A stretch of DNA of 61,485 nt from Nitrosomonas sp. (GTDB lineage Bacteria > Pseudomonadota > Gammaproteobacteria > Burkholderiales > Nitrosomonadaceae). Positions 51,247-60,818 of the stretch are shown piece after piece (within the stretch, counting starts at the first letter, position 1; each line of letters starts with the position of its first letter). The position numbers and the translations under genes are program-made. Below the pieces are notes generated by a model, which ran no database searches, was not told where the DNA came from, and saw nothing but the letters and a program-made list of their open reading frames with translations. The stretch is from the NCBI GenBank assembly GCA_016721865.1, contig JADKHF010000015.1, forward strand, positions 1-61,485, written 5' to 3'.

Positions 51247-51837
51247 TTCCCAAAAAATTGACTTTGCTGACCCTAAAACGGTGATTCTTGCTAATTTGCT
51301 GTGTCAGCAGAGAGGTTCAGTTCCGTCAAGAATACTCGTGGTGGGATGTGGAGAAGGATTAGCAGGTTGTTGAAAAACGTTTTCGAGGCAACCGATACAA
51401 GATAAAAACTGGCAAAGAGCGCAGTTTATGCATGATAAATGTGTATTTTAGCCCTTCTTTTACACCGTAGCGGCAACGCCGAAGATAGTTTCTCAATGGC
51501 CTTTAGAGGCAGTTGTCTTGGCACACATTTGAGTGCATCAGTAACGGGTATAGAAATTGTTTCTAATTTCGATGTATGCGCAGAGTTGCTCGCGGAGCTG
51601 CGTCAAGTAAGGTGACGGATATTTACACTCGACTCTACCTCGATGTTTATTCCATTAACCGTAGCTAGATTGAAGCCACAGTTTGTGTGAGCGCCTTACC
51701 TAGCCTAGTTGTTGTTCCATACAATTACTTTCTGAGTCGACGCTAAAGTTTATAATAGCGGGTATTGAGCCCCATTTTGATCGAAAAATTTCCTTTAGGA
51801 TTATCGAAAATCCTTCAGGAATCCCGGAGATAAAAAC
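51227..51837 (+). pseudogene. SAM methyltransferase interrupted by a small element
   Basis: The 5' part (51227-51360) reads MTAYVGDSQKIDFADPKTVI and ends at motif I, RILVVGCGEG. The dispersed element at 51361-51497 follows. Beyond it the frame resumes with GTHLSASVTGIEIVSNFDVC, the expected sequence after motif I of a class I methyltransferase. The rest to 51837 is in broken frames. The element therefore sits inside the gene and has destroyed it. The enzyme would have methylated a sugar or other acceptor in the locus. Confidence 0.65.
51361..51497. repeat. Dispersed small element, copy 2, inside methyltransferase gene
   Basis: It begins AGCAGGTTGTTGAAAAACG and its reverse complement aligns with 12814-12930. 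The far end near 51483-51497 (AGATAGTTTCTCA) is a degenerate complement of the element's other end. About 137 bp, non-coding. Confidence 0.65.
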
Positions 51838-52550
51838 AATGAACCAGAAAACATCATTCATCATTGAGGAATCGAAAGTGTCTTGGCACGGTTTCGTACA
51901 CGTTCTCGCCAACGTAGGGCGAAAATGTTCCTGGATAATTTTGATCTCACCCCAGAAACTCGAGTGCTGGATTTAGGCGGGTGGAATGGTACCCATATCA
52001 CGCAATACTAGGGGATTCTTCAATATTTCCTGCCAATATCTACGTGGCCGATATTGACGAACAAGCAGTCAATGAAGCAGCAACACGCTATGGATTCACG
52101 CCGGTCGTCATACCGGAAGAAGGCCGGTTGCCATTTCCGGACAAATTCTTCGACATAGTATTTTGCTCTTCTGTGATTGAGCATGTTACTGTGCCTAAGG
52201 AGGAAGTGTGGACATTGGTTTCTGGAAGCCGTTTTCGGGATGCCGCGCAGCGTCACCAAAACGAGTTTGCAGATGAGATTCGACGCTTGGGTAAAGGTTA
52301 TTTCGTGCAGGCACCATATCGCTGGTTTCCAATTGAAACTCACTCCTGGTTGCCTTTTGTTAGTTACGTGCCGCGTCGGCTTCAGGTGCCGCTAATACGA
52401 TTTACCAACCGATTCTGGATGAAGAAAACCAGTCCTGATTTTTATTTGCCAACTATGAGAGACATGAAGCGCTACTTCCCCGATGCCAGTATTCTCAAGG
52501 AAAATGCATTAGGTATGACCAAATCACTCATTGCTTACCGTCGAAGCTGA
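51838..52550 (+). CDS. SAM methyltransferase (type 11), frameshifted
   Basis: The ATG at 51838 (MNQKTSFIIEESK) is followed by a frame change near 51885. The sequence then reads RAKMFLDNFDLTPETRVLDL with motif I LDLGGWNGTH. After another change near 51995 it continues NIYVADIDEQAVNEAATRYG, then FDIVFCSSVIEHVTVPKEEV to 52550. This is a class I methyltransferase of the small UbiE-like type. A late MKRYFPDASILKENALGMTK tail suggests a sugar-modifying enzyme. Cytoplasmic, substrate unknown. Confidence 0.72.
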
Positions 52551-52554
52551 TTAA

Positions 52555-53753
52555 ATGTCGCATATTTCTTCACACCGGGTGCTTATCTTAGTCGAAAACC
52601 TTCCTTCCCCCTTTGATCGCCGGGTATGGCAGGAAGCGACAACGCTGCATGATAATGGCTACATAGTTTCCATTATTTGTCCAACGGGGAAGGGTTACGA
52701 GAAGGAATACGAAGTCATTGAAGGAATTCATATCCATCGCTATCGCTTGCCGTTTGAAGCAGAAGGCGCAAAAGGCTATTTAATTGAGTATTCTCTAGCC
52801 TTGTTTCATACCTACCGCCTTGCCTGGAAGGTGCAATTTACTCAAGGTTTCGATGTTATCCATGCTTGCAATCCTCCTGACTTGTTGTTTCTGGTTGGTG
52901 GCTTTTTTAAGCTATTCATGCGGAAGAAATTTCTATTTGATCATCACGACATTAATCCTGAGCTTTATGAAGCCAAGTTTGGACGGCGTGATTTCTTTTA
53001 TAAGCTGCTGGTGTTGTTCGAGCGCTGGACATTCAAGACTGCTGAAGTTTCTATTGCCACCAACGAATCTTATAAGCGGATCGCCATCGAACCCGGCGGC
53101 ATGGATCCTACCAAGGTTTTTGTGGTACGCAGCGGCCCGAAACTGGATCGATTGCGTATTTTGCCACCTAATGAAGATCTCAAACAGGGACGACAATATT
53201 TAGTAGGTTATGTCGGAGTGATGGGGGCGCAAGAAGGAATCGATCTGCTGTTGCAGGCGGCGTCTTACTTAATCAAGGATTTGGGACGTTCGGATATACA
53301 TTTTGGATTGGTTGGCGGTGGCACGTCACTAGAGGATATGAAGCAAATGGCTGCGGATCTTGGCATCGCTGATTACGTTACCTTTACCGGTAGAGTATCG
53401 GATCAAGATTTGTTGGAAATGCTCAATACCGCAGACGTATGTGTAAACCCCGATGTGGCCAATGAAATGAATGACAAATCCACCATGAACAAGATTATGG
53501 AATATATGGCATTAGGCAAACCAATTGTTCAATTTGATCTTGTTGAGGGCCGGGTTTCTGACAGGACGCTTCATTATATGCAAATAAAAATGATCCGGAA
53601 GATATGGCTTTCAAGATTATGCAACTACTGGATGACTCGGAGCTACGTAGACGTATGGGGGAATTCGGTCGAAATCGTGTAAAAAATGAATTGGAATGGC
53701 AATATGAGGCACCTAAGTTACTGGCAGCTTATGATGCGATATTTGCTGTGTAA
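52555..53753 (+). CDS. WbuB-like family 4 glycosyltransferase (one-base frameshift)
   Basis: The start MSHISSHRVLILVENLPSPF is 5 bases after the preceding gene. GT-B fold: FDRRVWQEATTLHDNGY near the N-terminus, FDVIHACNPPDLLFLV, KFLFDHHDINPELYEAKF, and donor-site NKIMEYMALGKPIVQFDLVE. The frame as written runs to 53682. One extra C near 53551 restores AQDASLYANKNDPEDMAFKI and RRRMGEFGRNRVKNELEWQY, with a stop at 53753. The family (WbuB and relatives) adds an N-acetylated sugar to lipid-linked intermediates. Confidence 0.83.
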
Positions 53754-54011
53754 AGATCATCCAAGAATTAAAATTCCTGTATCAAATCGATTAATAGATA
53801 TAAAACGTGTGATTGTCATGTTAAGTGAGATTTGGTCAACATTTGTAAGAAGGACACATTGAGATATGAATGCTATAAAATCATCTAACGGGCGAATGCT
53901 CCAAGCTGACAGGGCTGCCAAGTGACGTCAATCGTCTTAATCGCACATGCGATTTGACAGATATCGAGAAAATATCGTCGATAGCAAAACCATACAGTTC
54001 CGTCCTTTTAC
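53754..54011. other. Gap between the locus and IS4 copy 2
   Basis: A short frame from 53866 (MNAIKSSNGRMLQADRAAK) stops after about 19 codons. It may be the start of a lost gene. Otherwise I see nothing. Confidence 0.3.
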
Positions 54012-55614
54012 CTGAAGTTTCACCATTTTGAACTAAACTTTACATTTTCCCTTAAGCAACCATACGCAATAATGCATCGATAAAAGAATTTTGAATGGGT
54101 TTGTCTGGTTTAGGGCAAAAGCTAACAAAATCCTTATTGAGCGCAGCCTGAGTAATCAGTTTTCTGACATCGGAAAAGGCAAAGTGACTTCGATTGTTAA
54201 CAGCGTAACAACGCTGCGGTGCTTTATTAAGGTGATCGGCGTAAATCCAGGTTACGGTAGCGGCCATCATGCAGAAGTTGAGATGGTTGGTAACGGCATG
54301 GCAGTTTCGGGTTTGACTTTTTGAGCTACCGATTTCCTGCTTGATCTCTTTGAAACCGGCTTCGATTTTCCAGCGTGCGCCGTAGTATTCGATAATCTGC
54401 TCGACGGTGAGATCGAGGTCGGTGGTAAAGAGTGCGACCCATTGTGATCTTCGATAGATCCAAACAACGCGCACGGCACATTTGAGTGTTTTCAACATCA
54501 TGATGTTGTCAAAGGCCAGAACATCGCGTTGTTTGCCGTAGAGGTTAACCGAATAAGTGGTAGCGCGTTCATGGAATTCATTGGCCAGCGTTGTAGCATT
54601 GCCCATCTTGTCGCCATACTTTCTGGATCGGCCGAGCTGCTGTTTCTGGTGTTCGGGTGGTAGCGCAAACAAAGTGGTGTTGACGCGCAATCTGGAAAGC
54701 ATATGACAGTGCTGTCCAACGGTTTTGCGCATCGGTTTAAGCAAGCCGTCGTTTCCAAACCAGCTATCCGTAACGATCAGCAATGGGTTTCCAGGAAAGG
54801 CGACAGAAATTTCCAGCAGCATTTCAATGGCCTGCTCAAATTTGATTTGAACGGTGGTATCTTGCCATCGACCCTAACCTTCTTGGCCGCAATCGTTTTT
54901 TCCATGTGATAGAAACGAAACGCCAGCGGTAAGCAAGCCCAGCGGCCTTTGACAATTTTTAATAAACCGATGGACACAACATTTTGTGCCCAGGGGTATT
55001 TCGATTGGTTGGTCTTGGCAGCATGGTCAAAGAAAGACGCGCAACCGAAAATCTTTTTACCAGTCTTGGGATTGATGGTGTCATCCAGGGCCAGTAACAG
55101 CCGTCCTTTTGTCGCCGGGCTGGGTATCAGAGACCACAACGTCGCCTTTGGGCGTGACCAAGGTAACTTTGATGAGGCCATGAAGATGTAAAATCGGCGC
55201 TGACTAAGCGACAGTCAGAACAATGTCTGCAAGCTTCGCAATAGGTTAGCGCTGCGTGAAGAAGTGAAGTGGGTGATAACAGCCAGGAGCGTATAAACAA
55301 ACCAGGCGCCTCGTTCATCGCCTTTGCAACGGTGGTTAAATTCCTGCTGGAGGGGGAGGAGGATATTGCGTAGAATGAACATGCGGAGACGCCTTTTTTG
55401 TTATTGGTTTCAATTGCTTAACAGATGAAATTATAACAAAAACCATGTGTCGACGCAATCATATCTTGCTGTATTTAAAGGATAAATTTCGATTTTTACC
55501 CTACTAAAAACAGGGTTAATGTCGGCGCTATCTTGCCATTCAAAAAAAAACCCCGCTAAGCCAAAAATTCCAGAGAATTGAATCATAGATTCATAAAAAA
55601 GCGTGAAACTTCAG
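54012..55614 (-). mobile_element. IS4-family insertion sequence, copy 2, with 7-bp target duplication
   Basis: Inverted ends CTGAAGTTTCAC (54012) and its complement (to 55614) are flanked by CTTTTAC at 54005-54011 and 55615-55621. The 7-bp duplication shows a genuine insertion at this site. It lies 24 bases before the start codon of the lyase-like gene, directly upstream of its ribosome-binding site. Confidence 0.92.
54052..55400 (-). pseudogene. IS4-family transposase, copy 2 (frameshifted)
   Basis: The C-terminal 256 residues (54052-54822) are open and carry LLIVTDSWFG, the segment DLDLTVEQIIEYYGARWKIE and EIKQEIG, the IS4 YREK signature. The N-terminal piece (54777-55181, LLALDDTINPKTGKKIFGCA) is in another frame. 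It is less decayed than copy 1 but still broken by at least two frame changes. Confidence 0.85.
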
Positions 55615-55638
55615 CTTTTACTTTAAGGAGGAACAAAT

Positions 55639-56706
55639 ATGAACATCGATCAACAAGTATTACAAATCCCCACTTTACTGACAAAAATTGTCAGAATGTT
55701 ACAAATAAAGGTTGCCAGTGTGAATTTCTTTACCAGAGCTAGCGTTGATATAATGCCCTTCATAATATTGCTACTGCTTGTCGCCACTGTTTTTACTACC
55801 TCCACTCAAGCAGCTACTTTGCTCTTTAAATCTAATTTTGGTCCTGGTGTTTCAATTGCGGAGCCAACTAATTATTTCCCTACTGGTAATGGGGCATGGC
55901 AGTACATCACTGGCACTGATCAGGAAACCGGCTATACCTGGCCGATCAGTGCATTAGGTGCAGAATTTTCAGGTGTTCAATTGATAACAAGGGAGATCGT
56001 TGATTCTTCAACCATTGGAAATCACATAACCAATCATGTCAGGTCGGTTACTGGGCCCAAAGGGAAACCGGTTAATGAACTTTTCCAGAACGTAAAACTA
56101 AAAGAGCCTGCGGGGCAAGCTTTTGCACAAGCTCCGTTACTTATCAAAAGGCCATGGACAAAGGGTGATGTAAAGGATCTCTACCTCACCTACTGGTTTA
56201 AGTATCCGGCAGATTTTGCATCGAAACTGACTCTGCCAAATCTGGGTGGGAATTGGCGTACCCAGTTTGAGTTCAAAACGGGTGGTTATAACAATCAATA
56301 CGGCGGAGACTATCGAATAATCACCAATATCATAAAAGACAGCTCTGGAAAGCTCTATTGGTCTACCGTTGGTGATAATAAAGCTAATCAACCAGAGGCT
56401 CCTGTACAGTATTGGCGGGAAGCAAATAACGTTGTGCCGGTGCCCATTGATAAGTGGTTTAAGTATGAAGTCTACTGGCATCGATCAAGTGGAAGCGATG
56501 GGCGTTTCTGGACGGCTGTCGATGGCCAGGTGATTGTCGACCACTGGGGTCCAAATATTGGGAAATACAATCTTCCGATAACCCGAATTATGGTTAATAA
56601 CGCATACAGTGGTGGTGCTGCACCAGTTGAGTCACATTCAACAGGTTTGGAGATTTGGGATGGTTTTCCGTGCGGCGTGGGAGTGTCGTGCTACAAGGAA
56701 AAATAA
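55639..56706 (+). CDS. Secreted jelly-roll (lyase-like) protein
   Basis: This is 355 residues. TAAGGAGG at 55624-55631 fixes the start at 55639. A membrane/signal helix (MPFIILLLLVATVFTTSTQA) lies unusually far in, at residues about 35-60. The mature part is beta-rich and includes PWTKGDVKDLYLTYWFKYP, TQFEFKTGGYNNQYGGDY, KYEVYWHRSSGSDGRFWT and VDHWGP. This resembles concanavalin-A-like polysaccharide-lyase folds (heparin-lyase-I or glucuronan-lyase type). It may bind or cleave the polymer made by the neighbouring locus. It is co-directional with that locus, and only the IS4 copy separates them. A decayed inverted copy is at 1-950. Confidence 0.75.
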   Translation: MNIDQQVLQIPTLLTKIVRMLQIKVASVNFFTRASVDIMPFIILLLLVATVFTTSTQAATLLFKSNFGPGVSIAEPTNYFPTGNGAWQYITGTDQETGYTWPISALGAEFSGVQLITREIVDSSTIGNHITNHVRSVTGPKGKPVNELFQNVKLKEPAGQAFAQAPLLIKRPWTKGDVKDLYLTYWFKYPADFASKLTLPNLGGNWRTQFEFKTGGYNNQYGGDYRIITNIIKDSSGKLYWSTVGDNKANQPEAPVQYWREANNVVPVPIDKWFKYEVYWHRSSGSDGRFWTAVDGQVIVDHWGPNIGKYNLPITRIMVNNAYSGGAAPVESHSTGLEIWDGFPCGVGVSCYKEK

Positions 56707-56744
56707 TTTTCTAACTTTTCATCAGATACGTCATAAAAGATTAT

Positions 56745-56770
56745 GGCTATGTCACCGTTAATTGTTGAAT
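56745..56770. repeat. Solo end of the GGCTATGTC element family
   Basis: GGCTATGTCACCGTTAATTG followed by TTGAA matches the ends of MITE copies A and B. No partner end is found downstream before the IS110 remnants. It may be the left end of a larger, probably decayed, insertion sequence that mobilises the MITEs. Confidence 0.6.
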
Positions 56771-56821
56771 GTCATTCATACCCAATGCGGCAAGCAAAAC
56801 TGAGCGGGGAGACAAGGAACC

Positions 56822-57036
56822 ATGAGCACGATCAATCGTGTTTTGGTAAAAATAAAACCGGCTGAGTTTTATATCCGGCTTTATTGCAGACTGGATTTCT
56901 GTCTGCGGGCGCTGATGGATTTCACCAAGAGCCCTCTCATTTCCTTATCGCGCTCGAAGCGCTTGGAATCATGCAGGTTTACGTTCTTGCGATTCGACCT
57001 GTTTCGCCATTACACGGGTTATCTACCTGCGCAACC
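56822..57036 (+). pseudogene. Possible transposase start behind the GGCTATGTC end
   Basis: MSTINRVLVKIKPAEFYIRL begins 51 bases after the solo end and is followed by broken frames. The layout fits the start of a transposase gene, perhaps of an IS1595-like family with 8-bp duplications, but the sequence is too degraded to be sure. Confidence 0.25.
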
Positions 57037-57059
57037 TATTAGTATTCCACCCCTTTCCA

Positions 57060-57250
57060 GTGGTTGTTCTATGTTTTACGGGCGCTCGATTCACATAACC
57101 GCTTTTGGTAATCGATCGTGCGCCAAAATCGCACGCGCCGTTCGTGCCATCTTGTTGGCCATTGCAACAATGACCACATTTGCCGGGCGTCGCTGGAGGA
57201 GCGATTTGCTCCACACGCCTTTATCTTTGGCGTTAAACATGACTGCTCCT
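57060..57250 (-). pseudogene. IS110-family transposase C-terminal fragment
   Basis: The minus strand reads VNAKDKGVWSKSLLQRRPAN and VVIVAMANKMARTARAILAH. The block [VA]-x-A-[ML]-ANKMAR is typical of the end of IS110 transposases. Separate from the copy at 57587-58600. Confidence 0.5.
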
Positions 57251-57586
57251 CAAAATAATTCATGCTTTGAGTATAGGCAGAATTAGAATAATGTAAACCC
57301 ATACATGGACGCCCACATTTTTGCAAAGCCTTCAATCTATGATCTCAAGAAGGTAAAGATTGCAGCCATACATCCGGACTTTATGTGAAGCGCATTGCCT
57401 CTGTCCCTGATGGAATTTGCTGAGTAGCACCTTATCATCTTCACGTGCTCTATGCACTTGGGCTAAGTCAGGTTTAGCTACTCACGGTCTGACCAGTCTC
57501 GCCATCATGTCATGATTGCCTGTGCAATCGGTGGTAACTTTCTCCTTAAACTCGTTTTTAATGCAACATACCCATACGCTTTCTAA
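57251..57586. other. Remnant stretch between IS110 fragments
   Basis: I see no gene here. The text contains short frames only and is probably IS debris. Confidence 0.4.
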
Positions 57587-58600
57587 TCAACCCTCACGAT
57601 CAATGAGCCGCAGCAGTATGTTGCCATGGTGATCAAGGGTGAAATGTCTTTCTGGGTGAGCAATGCCCAGATGATGCGAGCGTTCTTATTTGCCAGGGCA
57701 GCAGCAACGTTCTTTGCGCCGTGTTATCAGCTTGAGCCAGCTTTCTGGCTCGGCCTTCTTTTCTTCGGCAAAGCGGATGATATCTTGCTCCATGGATCAG
57801 CAGGTGCGAAGATAAGTATCCCCGCGTTTGCTGATACCAAACAGTAACTGTTTGCCACTGCTTGAATGCTGCTTTGGGCACTAACCCTAGCCATGCGGCC
57901 AATTGTCTATGCTCTCGAACCTGTAGCATTCCCACAGTTGCCACAATGGCGCTCACGTGTAATCGGGCCAACACAGGATGGCTTCCAGTCTTTGGCTGGC
58001 TTGTTCTCTTGTGCCAAGCTGATTTGCACCTCAACTCTTTCAGCCGATCCAGTTCTTAAGGTGATCATTCGGTCTTTCAGTAATCTGGCGCATTGTTCCG
58101 GGCAACCATTTTCGGCATCTTCAGAATGTCAGGCATGCGTTTTGCCAATCGATTGATCCCGAGGATGACGATACCAAACTCAGAGAGTAGACCGCGTATC
58201 TGATTTGCCTGTGAAGTTCTCGCCTTGACAAATCCCCTGTCTGGCTCGGTGCACTGATAGAATGGCCTGTTGCTCAACAGTCTTGATCGGTACAAAACGC
58301 ATATTGGGTCGAGTCACCGCTTCGCAGATCGCTTCTGCATCGGCATATCGCTTGTTAGTCTTGACATAGGGCTGGGGCGACATGAGCTTGACAGTATGCC
58401 CAACCACCCAACTTTCTCGCCCAGTGGTGGGAACTACCGCACGCTTCTAAGCCAATCAGGCAAGGCCCCAGATTGGCAAAGAACTCAAATCATCTGTCCG
58501 CGGCGTAATTGCTTACGCAGCACAGCCTTGCCATACTCATCTACACCGTGGATCTGAAACACCTCTTTGCCAAATCAATGCCTATTGTTGTAATCTTCAT
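57587..58600 (-). pseudogene. IS110-family transposase copy A (frameshifted)
   Basis: The ATG at 58600 begins MKITTIGIDLAKEVFQIHGV in the same way as copy B. The RuvC-like DEDD N-terminus and the C-terminal part (LGISKRGDTYLRTLLIHGAR, ALANKNARIIWALLTQKD) are recognisable in three frames. It lies head-to-head with copy B at 60819, with a shared inverted leader. Confidence 0.75.
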
Positions 58601-58739
58601 GTCGGACGCTCCTCTCTGTTTTAGTGGTCATTGCACCACTACTTTGTACTTTGATGCCGTTTTGGGTAGTGGGCGTCCATTCCATTATCTTCGTCACAAC
58701 ACCTCAAACTTTTCATTTTTACAACAGGTTAATCTCCAC

Positions 58740-60610
58740 TTTACAATACCTGTTGGCACTACAAGTGGATTCTAGCCAGGAATGATTGTTTGCGTATTCC
58801 TCCGGGATTTTGAGGTAAATCCAGTGCCTGATAGATTGCTTGCTGCCAAGGCTCAGGCGAGCAGCTTTGCGAATGTGCAGTGTCTTTGTTATCCTTGGTA
58901 CGCATTGTTGTTGTGACGCGCATGTGGCTGCGCATGCGCTGGCGCAGCGTGTCCCAGCTGTCATGGATATCCGCAGCTTTTAAACGCAAACGGATGTGAT
59001 GCCCAGGTGAGTAGGCAAGCAATGTGATCCAGGTGACCTTCCACGCGTTGGGTCGTTTGATGGTAGACGGGGCCTGCCTAATTCCGATTTCAGGCTGCGA
59101 AATACAGCCTCAGATCAGTCAACATGATGTACATGCGCCAGAGCTTCCCGGCATCCGAGTCCAGCATGTTGGTGCGCAAACAGTACACGCCAGCGTATTC
59201 CTTCGCTGCAACGTTTACGTGCGCTCAAAGTGCCAACCTGGTGGCAAGATTGCTATGCGGTGTTTTTCTACTTCGATGGTGTAGTGCCGGGCCACTCGCA
59301 TAGTTTCTCCTGCAGCCGGCCAACACGTTGTAATACCTTGTCGTATCGCCTGGTACTTCCCTTTTTGTTCAATCCATCCGCCAGCGCACGTATTTGCGTC
59401 TCAAAGCGTTGCTGAAACAGGGAATCTATGGACTTCCCTGCCGCACGGCTGCTGGAGCGACAATACAGTTCCACTTCTTTTCATCGTCACTCGGTTTGCT
59501 GTAAATCCGGACTTATTCTTGCCTTGTACACGCACAATTTGCGATAATTCCTCGTCCCAGCCTTACTTGGCGCTTGCGGCTGACCACCAGGTAACGATAG
59601 TTTCGTTCCTGCAGCCATTGAAGATCGCGCTTCAGTCGCAATGCCCGCATCCATCACAATCAATGCGCTGGCCTTTGCGCCAGCTAGCGATGTAACCATC
59701 GTCTCGAGCGTGGCTGGTTCACTGGCATTACCAGCAAAAACCCGGCTGCTGCGCGGAGCCGCTACTGTCAAGCACCAGACCCAGTGTAACCAACGGCAGT
59801 CGCACCGCTTCTCCTTTGAACGGCCACGAACAGCAGTCATTGTAGGTTGCCGCTGCCTTCAAAGAAAGTATTGGTCAGATCATGCCATGATAGTGCAGTT
59901 CAGATCAAACAACGTACATTCACGCATAAACAGGTGAGTTTTCCAGCGCATCACGATGCCTTAACAATTGATCTGAAACACGATACAGGCGACTCAAACC
60001 CCATTGGTTGAAATCGTAATCGATGATCTCACCCAAGCCACTCTCCGCTGTAACCAGCGATGTGCAGATAACTCACTACCCGCGCAACCATTCGGCCAAC
60101 GATCGTGCCAATGGCCGTGGCCACTTCCGCACGATTCAGTCCCAGGCCGTTAATTGAACATCCAGCTGCAAAGACTGCAATGCAGCATAGGCCATATGCT
60201 CCAGCCCAACACTGCGCAGTTCGAGCTTTCGATGCTATCAATATCTACCGTGCAATAATCTGCTGTCGCCATGCGCTCATCACTCGGCGCATACTTTTTT
60301 ACGCAGCAGTAAATTAGAAGCTATGCGCTGCGCCTCAGCTTCAATGGTTTCGTCAAGCGAAGTAGATTGGGCTGGTGATGCAGGATGGCTCAATATGATT
60401 GGTCAATTCACCCCAGTACTCACGCGGTATGGAAAATTCCGCACCCAGATTCAGCAGCGTTTGTTGTTTGACCTTGTTGCCGATACGGAAAGATTCAACC
60501 AATCGATAAGTTGGTAACTGCTGCCGTCTTTTTGAGCGGGTGGTGGTTTGTCTGATAAGTACATTACCGTTAAGCCTACTATAGCCAGGGTATGTGTCAA
60601 TATAAAACAA
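58740..60610 (-). pseudogene. IS1634-family transposase (decayed)
   Basis: From 60610, MFYIDTYPGYSRLNGNVLIR is followed by LPTYRLVESFRIGNKVKQQT and LLNLGAEFSIPREYW, the standard start of IS1634 transposases. Further frames to about 58750 contain parts such as LIVMDAGIATE, in the region of a catalytic D. Many frame changes and stops. It lies between the two IS110 copies. Confidence 0.6.
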
Positions 60611-60818
60611 CTATATTATGGCACTACAACACACGAGAAAAATACGACCGTATATTATTCAAATGCTTATAAAATTAATGGCCGGATAATAACAGTGAAA
60701 TGAAGGTTTCTGGACGGGTTCCTGACGAAGATAATGGAATGGACGCCCACTACCCAAAGCGGCATCAAAGTGCCAAGTAGTGGTGCAATGACCACTAAAA
60801 CAGAGAGGAGCGTCCGAC

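Noticed and set aside
976..55614. Treating the two inverted IS4 copies as a 54-kb composite transposon
   Set aside because: The interior holds housekeeping genes (hrpA, glrR-glrK), the element copies are broken, and copy 1 has no matching outer target duplication. Duplication or rearrangement is a better reading.
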